A stretch of 14,647 bases of DNA from CALEUX01 sp037439945 (GTDB taxonomy: Bacteria; Bacteroidota; Bacteroidia; Bacteroidales; Marinilabiliaceae): assembly GCA_037439945.1 (NCBI GenBank), contig JBBIVA010000100.1, positions 1-14,647 of the forward strand, written 5' to 3'. A model generated the notes under the pieces. The model saw only the letters and a list, made by a program, of their open reading frames with translations, did not search any database and had not been told where the DNA came from. A program made the position numbers and the translations under genes. Numbering within the stretch: the stretch's first letter is position 1; each line of letters starts with the position of its first letter. This document shows positions 1-7,010 of the stretch, piece by piece.

Positions 1-815
1 TAACTAACCCTTGATGTAACATCAACCTGGCTAATTAACCCATCTGTGAAGCCCGTAGTACGACCGCTTTTTTTAACTGCCAATCCCAATTCAGCATTAC
101 TAAACCTGCTTATTGTACCAATTTGTAAAATATCTGTAGTTACATCAGATAGATTAAATGGCTTTGCTATGGCACAATCAGTTTTATTTTCACTATTCTG
201 AATTTTGTATGCTCTGATCCTGGTTTTACTCCCCATTAGGCCGGAAATAAAATTTAACCAGGTTACTATTGTATTAGTAAGCCTGCATGATGTGTTTCCG
301 TTTTCTTCTTCAAAAATTATAGGTACAAATTTGCTTAAAACAGCAATTTGGTCCTGCGAAAAACTGCCCCCATCATAAGGTCCGGGTTGTAGAATTATAT
401 CTCCAATAAGGGCGCTGTTGCTGTTTGCTATAACATGGTTATTTGATAAAATATACAGTTCCCCATCTCTTTTCACCAAACACCCTAAGGTACCAGCAGT
501 TATTTGGTAATGACCAATGCTGCACCCGCCATGTGCAGGCCGCATTCTGTCAGTTGGCTCCCGGAACGCTCTTATTAACCCTGTTTGATTAACATCGGTG
601 GGTATATCCTGAATGCTTAATGGTATTATATCGTTACTCTTAAGCTTATCTTTGGATATTTTAGTTTCAACCGAACAGACAATGGCCAAATCAGATGTTA
701 ATTTTCCATTTACAGTTTTATAACCAATTCCCGTGGCCACAACATTTTTTTTATTCATTAACCCTGGCCTAATTGTATCAAAACGTGATTTTATTTCTTC
801 ATAACTGGTTTTCAT
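1..815 (-). CDS. Trypsin-like serine protease domain protein, partial (runs off left edge)
   Basis: The reverse strand stays open from an ATG at 815 to the window edge, giving 271 codons without a stop, so the C-terminus is missing. Residues about 20-75 resemble the N-terminal segment that precedes the protease core in many bacterial trypsin-fold proteins (VVATGIGYK, then LAIVCSVE). Protease-like motifs follow: SNNHVIA with His127 as the likely catalytic histidine, TDCAIAKP with Asp213 as the likely catalytic aspartate, and KSGRTTGFTDG at 249-259, typical of the family. In relatives the serine nucleophile lies in a GDSG-type motif further on, which would be outside the window, so catalytic competence cannot be judged. 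No signal peptide is seen, which suggests a cytosolic protein. An earlier ATG lies at 827, but the GGAGG at 820-824 (minus strand) sits five bases before the ATG at 815, so I chose 815. The family call is fairly sure; the substrate is unknown. Confidence 0.75.
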   Translation of the reverse strand, partial: MKTSYEEIKSRFDTIRPGLMNKKNVVATGIGYKTVNGKLTSDLAIVCSVETKISKDKLKSNDIIPLSIQDIPTDVNQTGLIRAFREPTDRMRPAHGGCSIGHYQITAGTLGCLVKRDGELYILSNNHVIANSNSALIGDIILQPGPYDGGSFSQDQIAVLSKFVPIIFEEENGNTSCRLTNTIVTWLNFISGLMGSKTRIRAYKIQNSENKTDCAIAKPFNLSDVTTDILQIGTISRFSNAELGLAVKKSGRTTGFTDGLISQVDVTSRVS

Positions 816-1170
816 TGCTTCCTCCATTCCTTTTTTGATTTAATTAATACCAATATCAACCGGATTTTTTTCCTTAGGGAAATAAAACTTATGAGGGGAA
901 ATAATTACCTTTTTTAAACCAGGCTTATAATGCGGGGTCTCATGGTTTTATTTTAGGAAGTTCTCAATAATTCAAATTTCAGTCTTTTACAGTTTTACAA
1001 ATTTAATCCATTATCAAATCAATGTCCAATACACTTTTTGCTACAGGTTAAAACTATTTATAACATGTTTTGCAATTAAAAAAACTTAAAGGAGCCTGTA
1101 AAAAAAACAACAAAGAAAGTTGCGCATAATGTAAATAATTATCATAATATAGCATATTTATACTGCTAAA

Positions 1171-1332
1171 ATGCGCCCCGGATTGCACAACCTGAAGTCG
1201 AATTTCGACAAGATTTTAGACATTGCCATTCGTTTATTTTGTAAAATCCCCGCAGCAACATTATTGCAGTATGTCAATTTATTAAATAACAAACCGTTAA
1301 GCCACTTAAAATATGATTTGGCGGTTTTATAG
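1171..1332 (+). pseudogene. 53-codon open frame, possible transposase N-terminal remnant
   Basis: An ATG at 1171 opens a frame of 53 codons ending in TAG at 1330-1332. The frame is already open from 1153, after a TAG at 1150. The protein starts MRPGLHNLKSNFDKILDI. From memory, the NLKSNFDKILDI stretch resembles the first residues of some Bacteroidota IS982-type transposases, but the later part does not continue that likeness and no DDE motif is present. There is no ribosome binding site. If it is a relic, it is a short 5' fragment with nothing recognisable after it. It could equally be a chance frame in AT-rich DNA or a real small protein. Confidence 0.25.
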
Positions 1333-1469
1333 CACTACACGTTTTTATAAAATCAATACATAGTACGAAAAATGATAAAAATTACAAACCCAGTAGTTTA
1401 TAACCAAACCGGAGTTTTTAGGTTTTGCTATATGTACCGGCATAAATTATAAATTCAAATATTTACCTT

Positions 1470-1504
1470 TTTGGAGATGGTATCCCTAATATTTTCTATT
1501 TTTG
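1470..1504 (+). promoter_or_regulatory. Candidate Bacteroidota-type promoter for the MORN-repeat gene
   Basis: A TTTG at 1470-1473 and a perfect TAnnTTTG match, TATTTTTG, at 1497-1504 are separated by 23 bases, a little more than the usual 19-21. Transcription would start near 1511 and leave a leader of about 70 bases before the ATG at 1580. The long spacer and the AT-rich setting keep confidence low. Confidence 0.35.
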
Positions 1505-1579
1505 ATTTATTAGCAATAAGATATGATCAAAAAGTATCAGTTAGGTATTTAATGAATTAGATGCTGAAAATTAATAACA

Positions 1580-2413
1580 ATGAGATATATAGCAATTATT
1601 TTTTGTGGGGTTTTATGGGTTTTTAACGCTAATTCCCAGGAATCAACCACTTTAACAAATCAAACAAAACAGGCCGAAACGCTTAATTTTACCGATAAAA
1701 ACGGGCTTAAACAGGGGAGGTGGGAGCGAAAATATCCAAATGGAAAGGTTATGTATAAGGCTTTTTTTAAGGATAACCGGTTAACGGGTGAAATGTTAAG
1801 GTATCATGAAAATGGAAAACTTATGGCCAGCATTGTTTATGAAGAAAACAGCGATAAGGGTAAGGGAGTTTTATATAGTGAAGCCGGGAAAAAAATTGCT
1901 GAGGGTGTTTACAATGGTTCGCAAAAGCAAGGCGAGTGGTTAATGTACGATGTAAATGGCCGTGTAGTTGGGAAGGATAATTATGTAAATAATGAAAAGC
2001 ATGGTGAATCAACCACATACTACAAAAATGGTTCGGTTTCGTCAGTGTCGGAGTGGAAAAATGACAAACTCAATGGTTTTGAAACAGTTTTTTTTCCCCG
2101 GGGAGGCGAACGAATAAGGGCTTCATATAAAGATGGTATTCTTCATGGTTCATACACTGTTTTTTTTGAAAATGGACGTAAAGAGATTTTTGGGATGTAC
2201 GATAAAGGATTAATGCAGGGACCATGGATTTTCTTTACAAATATGGGTAGTGAGGATTACAGGGTGAATTATAATAAAGGTGTTGCCATTGACAGTGATA
2301 AAATAAACAAACAACAGGAAATGAGGTTTCAGGAGTTTGAACGTAATAAAGGGAGACTTAAGGACCCTGAGGATTATAAACAGGATCCGGATGGTTATTT
2401 AATGGGAAGATAA
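1580..2413 (+). CDS. Secreted MORN/YwqK-repeat protein
   Basis: A protein of 277 residues. Residues 1-19 form a signal peptide (MRYIAIIFCGVLWVFNANS) with probable cleavage near Ser19, so the product should be exported; no lipobox cysteine is seen. Residues about 40-235 are roughly eight degenerate MORN-like repeats of 22-24 residues, each built around G-x-W/E-x-x-Y/F, then NG and a charged turn (GRWERKYPNGK, GEMLRYHENGK, GEWLMYDVNGR, GPWIFFTNMGS). This is the MORN_2 repeat of proteins often labelled 'antitoxin YwqK'. In Bacteroidota such exported proteins are common and usually have no known function. The C-terminus from 240 is charged, non-repetitive and probably disordered. The gene lies 73 bases before xseA on the same strand and could be cotranscribed with it, but nothing links the two by function. 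The single ATG before the signal peptide makes the start secure. Confidence 0.8.
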   Translation: MRYIAIIFCGVLWVFNANSQESTTLTNQTKQAETLNFTDKNGLKQGRWERKYPNGKVMYKAFFKDNRLTGEMLRYHENGKLMASIVYEENSDKGKGVLYSEAGKKIAEGVYNGSQKQGEWLMYDVNGRVVGKDNYVNNEKHGESTTYYKNGSVSSVSEWKNDKLNGFETVFFPRGGERIRASYKDGILHGSYTVFFENGRKEIFGMYDKGLMQGPWIFFTNMGSEDYRVNYNKGVAIDSDKINKQQEMRFQEFERNKGRLKDPEDYKQDPDGYLMGR

Positions 2414-2486
2414 AAATTCTTTTTCCTTGTTTTTTTAATAATATTAGCGATATAAATTACTTGCCCCGGATTTAAAAAAGTTATTA

Positions 2487-3896
2487 ATGGTCAAGAACAG
2501 AGAAATGTCAAAGGAAATTATATCATTACTTCAGCTTAACCAACAAATTAGCCATACAATTGGCCACAATTTCGCATTTCCTGTTTGGATTAGAGCCGAG
2601 ATTGCCGAATTCAGGGTTAATCAAAATGGCCATTGTTACCTTGATTTGGTTGAAAAATCAGCCGAATCTGAACAAATTGTCGCCCGCAGTAAAGCCATTA
2701 TCTGGGCTTATACGTTCCGGATGCTTAAGCCTTATTTTGAAACATCGACCGGGATAACATTAACATCGGGTTTAAAAGTACTTGTTCAGGTATCAGTTGA
2801 ATTTCAGGAAGTTTTCGGGCTTAGTTTAATTATTCGGGATATTGACCCGGCATATACCCTTGGCGACCTGGAACAAAGAAAAAAAGACGTTATCCTTAAA
2901 TTGAAACAGGAGGGAGTTTTTGATATGAACAGGGAGCTTGAATTCCCTGTTGTTGCGCAACGTATTGCAATAATATCATCGCCCACGGCAGCCGGTTACG
3001 AAGATTTTATACACCACCTTCAAAATAACAGGATTGGAATAAGGTTTTATATGAAGCTTTTTCCGGCCATTATGCAGGGCGACAATACTCCGGTTTCAAT
3101 AATAAAAAGCCTCGATAAAATTTTTGAATATTCATCATTTTTTGATGTAGTTGTAATTATAAGGGGAGGTGGAGCCTCCTTTGATCTTAGTTCCTTTGAT
3201 GATTACTGGCTGGCTTACCATATAGCTCAGTATCCCATACCTGTTTTAACCGGTATTGGTCATGAGAGGGATAAATCAGTAGCTGATTTGGTGGCATACT
3301 CATCATTAAAAACCCCAACTGCTGTTGGTGAATTTTTAATAAATGTGGCATTGCAGTTATTGGAAAGTATTAATCAATATTCAGAAACCCTGGCTGAATG
3401 CGCAAAAAACAGAATCATAAGTAACAGTGTTAAACTTACTTTTCTTACTTCAACAGTTAACTCAAAAGTAATACAACTTGTTAATAATGAGAAGTACAGA
3501 ATTAACAGGTTGTTCGATGAAATTCCACAGAAAACTAAGTTTTTATTTCAAAAAAATAAAAACAAAATTACAGGGCATGTTAATTTAATGAGACAGCTGT
3601 TACTGCAAACGTTAGGCAAAGAAAAAAATAGTTTAAATGAAAAGCGGAAACAAATTAAGATTCTATCTCGTTCAAATTTAAAGCATCATAAAGGAATGCT
3701 ATTGTATTTTGACAAAAGTAACCAGTTATACAACCCCCTGGAGTTATTACGGCGTGGCTATACTCTCACTTATTTGGATGGTAAACTGATTAAAGACGGC
3801 CATCAGCTAAAAAGTGGGAATATTATTGGTACCCGGTTTAGGGATATAACGGTTAAAAGTATTGTTAGTGAACCCGATTATCCGGAACCAGAATAA
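2487..3896 (+). CDS. xseA: Exodeoxyribonuclease VII large subunit
   Basis: XseA is the catalytic subunit of exonuclease VII, which degrades single-stranded DNA from both ends into short oligonucleotides during repair. At 469 residues it is within the usual size range. Residues about 12-120 form the N-terminal OB-fold (WIRAEIAEFRVNQNGHCYLDL region). The catalytic domain follows, with the family motifs ISSPTAAGYEDF (163-174), IIRGGGASFDLSSFDDYW (224-241) and GIGHERDKSVADLVA (256-270), then TPTAVGEF at 276-283. Residues about 290-400 are the charged helical region expected to bind XseB, and the NPLELLRRGYTLT block marks the C-terminal tail. I kept the ATG at 2487; an ATG at 2505 (MSKEIISLL) is equally plausible and would remove six residues. 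Its partner xseB does not follow directly: a histidine kinase gene lies in between. Confidence 0.96.
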   Translation: MVKNREMSKEIISLLQLNQQISHTIGHNFAFPVWIRAEIAEFRVNQNGHCYLDLVEKSAESEQIVARSKAIIWAYTFRMLKPYFETSTGITLTSGLKVLVQVSVEFQEVFGLSLIIRDIDPAYTLGDLEQRKKDVILKLKQEGVFDMNRELEFPVVAQRIAIISSPTAAGYEDFIHHLQNNRIGIRFYMKLFPAIMQGDNTPVSIIKSLDKIFEYSSFFDVVVIIRGGGASFDLSSFDDYWLAYHIAQYPIPVLTGIGHERDKSVADLVAYSSLKTPTAVGEFLINVALQLLESINQYSETLAECAKNRIISNSVKLTFLTSTVNSKVIQLVNNEKYRINRLFDEIPQKTKFLFQKNKNKITGHVNLMRQLLLQTLGKEKNSLNEKRKQIKILSRSNLKHHKGMLLYFDKSNQLYNPLELLRRGYTLTYLDGKLIKDGHQLKSGNIIGTRFRDITVKSIVSEPDYPEPE

Positions 3897-3950
3897 TGGC
3901 TAAAACATTAGGTTATTAACTGAAATGTGAAAGGAAAATGAATATAACAT

Positions 3951-3981
3951 TTTATTATTCAAATTATTCTTTCTAATTTTC
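3951..3981 (+). promoter_or_regulatory. Possible promoter for the histidine kinase gene
   Basis: TTTA at 3951-3954, a 19-base spacer and TAATTTTC at 3974-3981 match the Bacteroidota pattern with one mismatch in each box. Transcription would start near 3988, about 75 bases before the ATG at 4063. If real, the kinase and xseB could be expressed separately from xseA. Confidence 0.28.
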
Positions 3982-4062
3982 AGTCAGTATTAACCAAGTT
4001 TGTTTAATCAATTTTTTGTACATAATTGTTTAGCTAACTTAGGCCTACCAGTAATCAAAGTA

Positions 4063-5064
4063 ATGTTTTTTATGCGCAAGATCCAAACCCTACAATTTTC
4101 AGCCTGCATAATTTTTTTATTGCTTGTACCTACACAATCAAAATCCGGATTAATGGTATTTCCAAATTTTTCGACTTTTACCAGCATAAATATTAGCAAT
4201 CATTATCCTTCCCTGGTTTTTATGTCACAACCATCTGGATTATTGGGCTTAGGTGTAGTTTCAATAATTATAATTTCGGTATTGGTTATTGCAGTTTTAA
4301 TTTTAATATTCCAGTTAAGGTATAAAAGCAGGTATATAAACCAACTTGAAAATGAAATTAAGACAAATGTAAAAAAGATTGAAGCAAAAGATAAGTTTTT
4401 TTCAATTCTTGCCCATGACCTTAAAAGCCCATTTAATTCCTTAATGGGTTTGTCTGAGATGCTGGTGTTGCACTCCGAAACAATGAACCAGTCCGAAGTT
4501 TTAAATTATAGCAGGATGGTACATCAATCAACCAGCAAACTTTTTTCATTGGTCGAAAATTTATTACAATGGTCAAGGACCCAAATGGGAACAAGTGAGT
4601 ATAAACCAGAAAAGCTTGACCTTACTATACTTACCGGAAATGTTATTAACCTGTTACGCTTATCGGCTCAGGAAAAGGATATTGTTTTAGCTTTAAAAAT
4701 GGAACCCGGATTACTTGCAATGGCCGACTCCAATATTTATTCAACTGTTTTACGTAACCTGGTTGGTAATGCAATAAAATTTTCGCGGGTGGGTAGTGTA
4801 ATTCATGTAGGAGGCAAATATAAGGATGGTGGTTTAGTTGAGATTGAAATTTCCGATTCGGGAGTTGGAATGAACAGGGAGCAGGTTGAAAAAGCCTTCA
4901 GCATTGAAAATTCGCATTCAACAGCAGGCACTTTTAACGAAAAAGGAACGGGATTGGGATTAATTTTAAGTAAGGAATTTGTTGAACTCAACAAGGGTAC
5001 AATTGATATACAAAGTAAATTGGGATCGGGAACCACTGTTCGTTTTACAGTGCCTGCAGTTTAA
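4063..5064 (+). CDS. Membrane-bound sensor histidine kinase, orphan
   Basis: A protein of 333 residues from the ATG at 4063. Residues 9-23 are hydrophobic (signal or first membrane segment), about 30 residues are outside, and residues 60-84 are a strong membrane helix (GLGVVSIIIISVLVIAVLIL). A short coiled coil (90-110) leads to a HisKA domain with the H-box FFSILAHDLKSPFNSL, His118 being the phosphate acceptor. The HATPase domain has an N-box (NLVGNAIKFS, 232-241), a G1 box (DSGVGM, 265-270) and a G2 box (GTGLGL, 295-300), so all catalytic motifs are intact. The small external loop holds no recognisable sensor domain, and no response regulator gene lies in the window, so its partner is unknown. 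The frame can be extended to a TTG at 4000, but that adds a non-hydrophobic lead before the signal-like segment and I reject it; ATG 4072 is an alternative. The gene ends 23 bases before xseB. Confidence 0.88.
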   Translation: MFFMRKIQTLQFSACIIFLLLVPTQSKSGLMVFPNFSTFTSINISNHYPSLVFMSQPSGLLGLGVVSIIIISVLVIAVLILIFQLRYKSRYINQLENEIKTNVKKIEAKDKFFSILAHDLKSPFNSLMGLSEMLVLHSETMNQSEVLNYSRMVHQSTSKLFSLVENLLQWSRTQMGTSEYKPEKLDLTILTGNVINLLRLSAQEKDIVLALKMEPGLLAMADSNIYSTVLRNLVGNAIKFSRVGSVIHVGGKYKDGGLVEIEISDSGVGMNREQVEKAFSIENSHSTAGTFNEKGTGLGLILSKEFVELNKGTIDIQSKLGSGTTVRFTVPAV

Positions 5065-5087
5065 AAATTAATATATAATTTCTTTAT

Positions 5088-5291
5088 ATGACAATTAAGA
5101 AAAAACCAGGATATAGTGAAGCCATAGCTGAGATAGAAGAAATACTGGAGCAGATGGAGAATGAAGAGATGGATGTTGATATTTTGTCAGAAAAGGTAAA
5201 AAGGGTATCGCTGTTAATTCGTACATGCCGGGAAAAACTTCTTCAGACCGAAGAAGAAGTTGAAAAAATTCTAAAAGATATGGAAACCTGA
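5088..5291 (+). CDS. xseB: Exodeoxyribonuclease VII small subunit
   Basis: A 67-residue acidic helical protein, the usual size for XseB, which binds several copies per XseA and is needed for exonuclease VII activity. The sequence follows the family pattern: a YSEAIAEIEEILEQMENEE helix, a turn with MDVDILSEKVKR, then a second helix with IRTCREKLLQTEEEVEKIL. The gene starts 23 bases after the histidine kinase stop, so it is probably carried on the same transcript. Its stop codon is only three bases from the stop of the convergent cdd gene, and there is no terminator hairpin between the two. Confidence 0.93.
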   Translation: MTIKKKPGYSEAIAEIEEILEQMENEEMDVDILSEKVKRVSLLIRTCREKLLQTEEEVEKILKDMET

Positions 5292-5294
5292 ATT

Positions 5295-5774
5295 CTAAAG
5301 TATTGAAGGTTCAAAACCCAGTGGGAGAAGCAAAGTTGACTTATGAAACTTATAAATTCTGTTTTTCCCGAGCAAAATTAAGGTAAAAGGGGCTAAAAAC
5401 CGATGTTCATATTCTGCAAAAACCTGACGGCAGCCACCACAAGGTGAAATTGGTTCATCAGTCATTTCTCCATCCTTAAAGGCAGCCACTGCCATTGAAA
5501 TAATGGCATTATCCTTAAATTGTGAACCAGCATAAAAAAGAGCAACTCTCTCGGCACATAAACCACTCGGATAGGCTGCATTTTCCTGGTTATTACCTGT
5601 TATAATATCCCCGTTTTTTAGTATTAATGCCGCACCCACCGAAAAGCCTGAGTATGGGGCATAGGCATTTCCTGCTGCATAAACGGCTTTGTTGGCCAAA
5701 AGAATGTCTTTTTCCAACATTTCATTTAATGAGGCGTACTCTGTTACAGGTATGCATATAGTTTTTTCTTTCAT
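5295..5774 (-). CDS. cdd: Cytidine deaminase
   Basis: Cytidine deaminase converts cytidine and deoxycytidine to uridine and deoxyuridine in pyrimidine salvage. The 159-residue protein carries the substrate-loop motif PYSGFSVGAAL (40-50), the zinc and catalytic motif CAERVALF (Cys73 as zinc ligand, Glu75 as proton shuttle) and PCGGCRQV (Cys112 and Cys115 as zinc ligands). Three cysteine ligands indicate the small tetrameric class. The frame extends upstream to an ATG at 5813, but those 13 residues (MQYVQPYFKNYHL) are not family-like, so I placed the start at 5774 (MKEKTICIP). It lies 146 bases downstream of the glucosaminidase gene and converges on xseB with a three-base gap. Confidence 0.95.
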   Translation of the reverse strand: MKEKTICIPVTEYASLNEMLEKDILLANKAVYAAGNAYAPYSGFSVGAALILKNGDIITGNNQENAAYPSGLCAERVALFYAGSQFKDNAIISMAVAAFKDGEMTDEPISPCGGCRQVFAEYEHRFLAPFTLILLGKNRIYKFHKSTLLLPLGFEPSIL

Positions 5775-5920
5775 CAGGTGGTAATTTTTAAAATAAGGTT
5801 GTACATACTGCAACTAATATTAAGGGTACCCGAATGAAGAAAATAGACAATGTCAACCTTCGATTCATCCTGATTACCCTGAATGCAGGGAAACGAATCA
5901 TGCTTGTTTCATTTTATAGC

Positions 5921-6880
5921 CTATTGCCTTATTTTCTTTCTTAAATTCAATTTATCTCCGCTTTTGGGCTGTGATCCTGTTTCCATATTGTTTAATAAAT
6001 ATAAACGACGCAACCTTATTCCATACTGTTGTGAAATTAAATGCATAGTTTCACCCTCCTTTACAATATGTGTTGAATGGTTGGGATGAGCTTTCTTTCT
6101 TTTTGATTCAAGGTATAAATACCGGTAGTTCTTTATATCGGCATTGTTGGGCAAATCATTATAATGGCTTATTTCCCAGGAGCGTAAATTAAACTGTTTG
6201 GTAATGCTGTCAAAAGTGTCGTTACCCTGAACTTTTATATACTTTACTCCATTGTTATACCCAACTTCCCTTTGTTTATAAGGATCTATTATAAGGGTAC
6301 CTGAGGCCATTCTTTTTTGAATCAGTTTCTGTGCCTGCCTTGCTTCATCTTCACCTTCCTGATCAAATAAATTAAGTTGATGGTCCTCAATAATTTTAAT
6401 TAATTGTTGGGGATAATTTGGGTTGGTTGCATAACCGGCTTCTTTTAACCCGAAGGCCCAACCTCTGTAATCAGTAGGGTCAATGCTGAACAAACCTCTG
6501 TACCTGTTTCTGGTTGTAAGAAAAATAGAATGGTCTTCGAAGGATGAAATCGCATTGTCATATTTTCTGAAACACTCATCTTTTGCATCATCATGATGAT
6601 AAACTTTTTGCCCCTGCCAGTCGGTGTGGCATTTTATTCCAAAATGATTGTTGGCTTCCTTGGCCAGTTTGCTGTTTCCTTCGGCCGACTCAAGAATTGC
6701 CTGGGCTAACTTTATACTGGCAGGGATGCCCGATTTTTTCATATCTTCAATCGCCCATTCTTTATAGGTTTGAATATATTCTTCGCGCGTTATTTTCTTT
6801 TGAGAATAAAGGTATGTAGCTGAAAAGCTGAACAAGAGGACAATATTGGCCAGGTGAACTGCAATTCTGTTTATCATCAT
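5921..6880 (-). CDS. Secreted glucosaminidase with two LysM domains
   Basis: A 319-residue peptidoglycan hydrolase precursor. Residues 1-26 are a signal peptide (MMINRIAVHLANIVLLFSFS, cleavage near SQ at 26-27). Residues about 35-170 are the glucosaminidase domain of the FlgJ/LytG type, which cuts the glycan backbone after N-acetylglucosamine; AQAILESAEGNSKLA holds the likely catalytic Glu64, and NNHFGIKC, the FRKYDNAISSFEDHS stretch and GYATNPNYP are further family blocks. Two LysM repeats follow (about 214-258 and 271-315; the second begins HIVKEGETMHLISQQYGI), which bind peptidoglycan. The frame extends to an ATG at 6943, but that lies inside the predicted promoter and would bury the signal peptide, so I chose 6880. 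No flagellar genes are nearby, so a general role in wall turnover or cell separation is more likely than a FlgJ role. Confidence 0.9.
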   Translation of the reverse strand: MMINRIAVHLANIVLLFSFSATYLYSQKKITREEYIQTYKEWAIEDMKKSGIPASIKLAQAILESAEGNSKLAKEANNHFGIKCHTDWQGQKVYHHDDAKDECFRKYDNAISSFEDHSIFLTTRNRYRGLFSIDPTDYRGWAFGLKEAGYATNPNYPQQLIKIIEDHQLNLFDQEGEDEARQAQKLIQKRMASGTLIIDPYKQREVGYNNGVKYIKVQGNDTFDSITKQFNLRSWEISHYNDLPNNADIKNYRYLYLESKRKKAHPNHSTHIVKEGETMHLISQQYGIRLRRLYLLNNMETGSQPKSGDKLNLRKKIRQ

Positions 6881-6940
6881 CGTAATATTTCTTTTTAATT
6901 TTAACTTGTTACTGAAATACCTTAAAACATATTCAGTCAA

Positions 6941-6970
6941 CAAATATAATTATTTGGGTTAAATATCAAT
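6941..6970 (-). promoter_or_regulatory. Promoter for the glucosaminidase gene
   Basis: On the minus strand, ATTG (6967-6970), an 18-base spacer and a perfect TAnnTTTG match, TATATTTG (6941-6948), fit the Bacteroidota consensus. Transcription would start near 6934, about 54 bases before the chosen ATG at 6880. This also argues against the upstream ATG at 6943. Confidence 0.5.
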
Positions 6971-7010
6971 GTTGAACCAATTGTTTTATGTGGGTTTTGT
7001 ATATCATCAG

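Larger units (their letters stand above)
816..1579. other. AT-rich intergenic region between divergent genes
   Basis: These 764 bases separate the minus-strand protease gene from the plus-strand MORN-repeat gene, so both promoters should lie here. I see one candidate promoter for the right-hand gene near 1470-1504 and no consensus match for the left-hand gene. The only open frame of note is the 53-codon one at 1171-1332, listed separately. I found no tRNA, no tandem repeat and no strong terminator. Confidence 0.6.

Noticed and set aside
1580..2413. Toxin-antitoxin module based on the YwqK-like repeats
   Set aside because: The protein has a signal peptide and no toxin candidate is next to it; the antitoxin label for these repeats is not a functional finding here.
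4000..4062. TTG start extending the histidine kinase by 21 residues
   Set aside because: It needs a rare start codon and places a non-family lead before a signal-like hydrophobic segment; ATG 4063 is a better fit.
5876..5889. CCCTG-AATG-CAGGG hairpin between the glucosaminidase and cdd genes
   Set aside because: The stem is only five base pairs and no T run follows on either strand, so it is not a credible terminator.
6881..6943. Upstream ATG at 6943 for the glucosaminidase
   Set aside because: It lies within the -7 box of the predicted promoter and would put 21 residues before a clear signal peptide.
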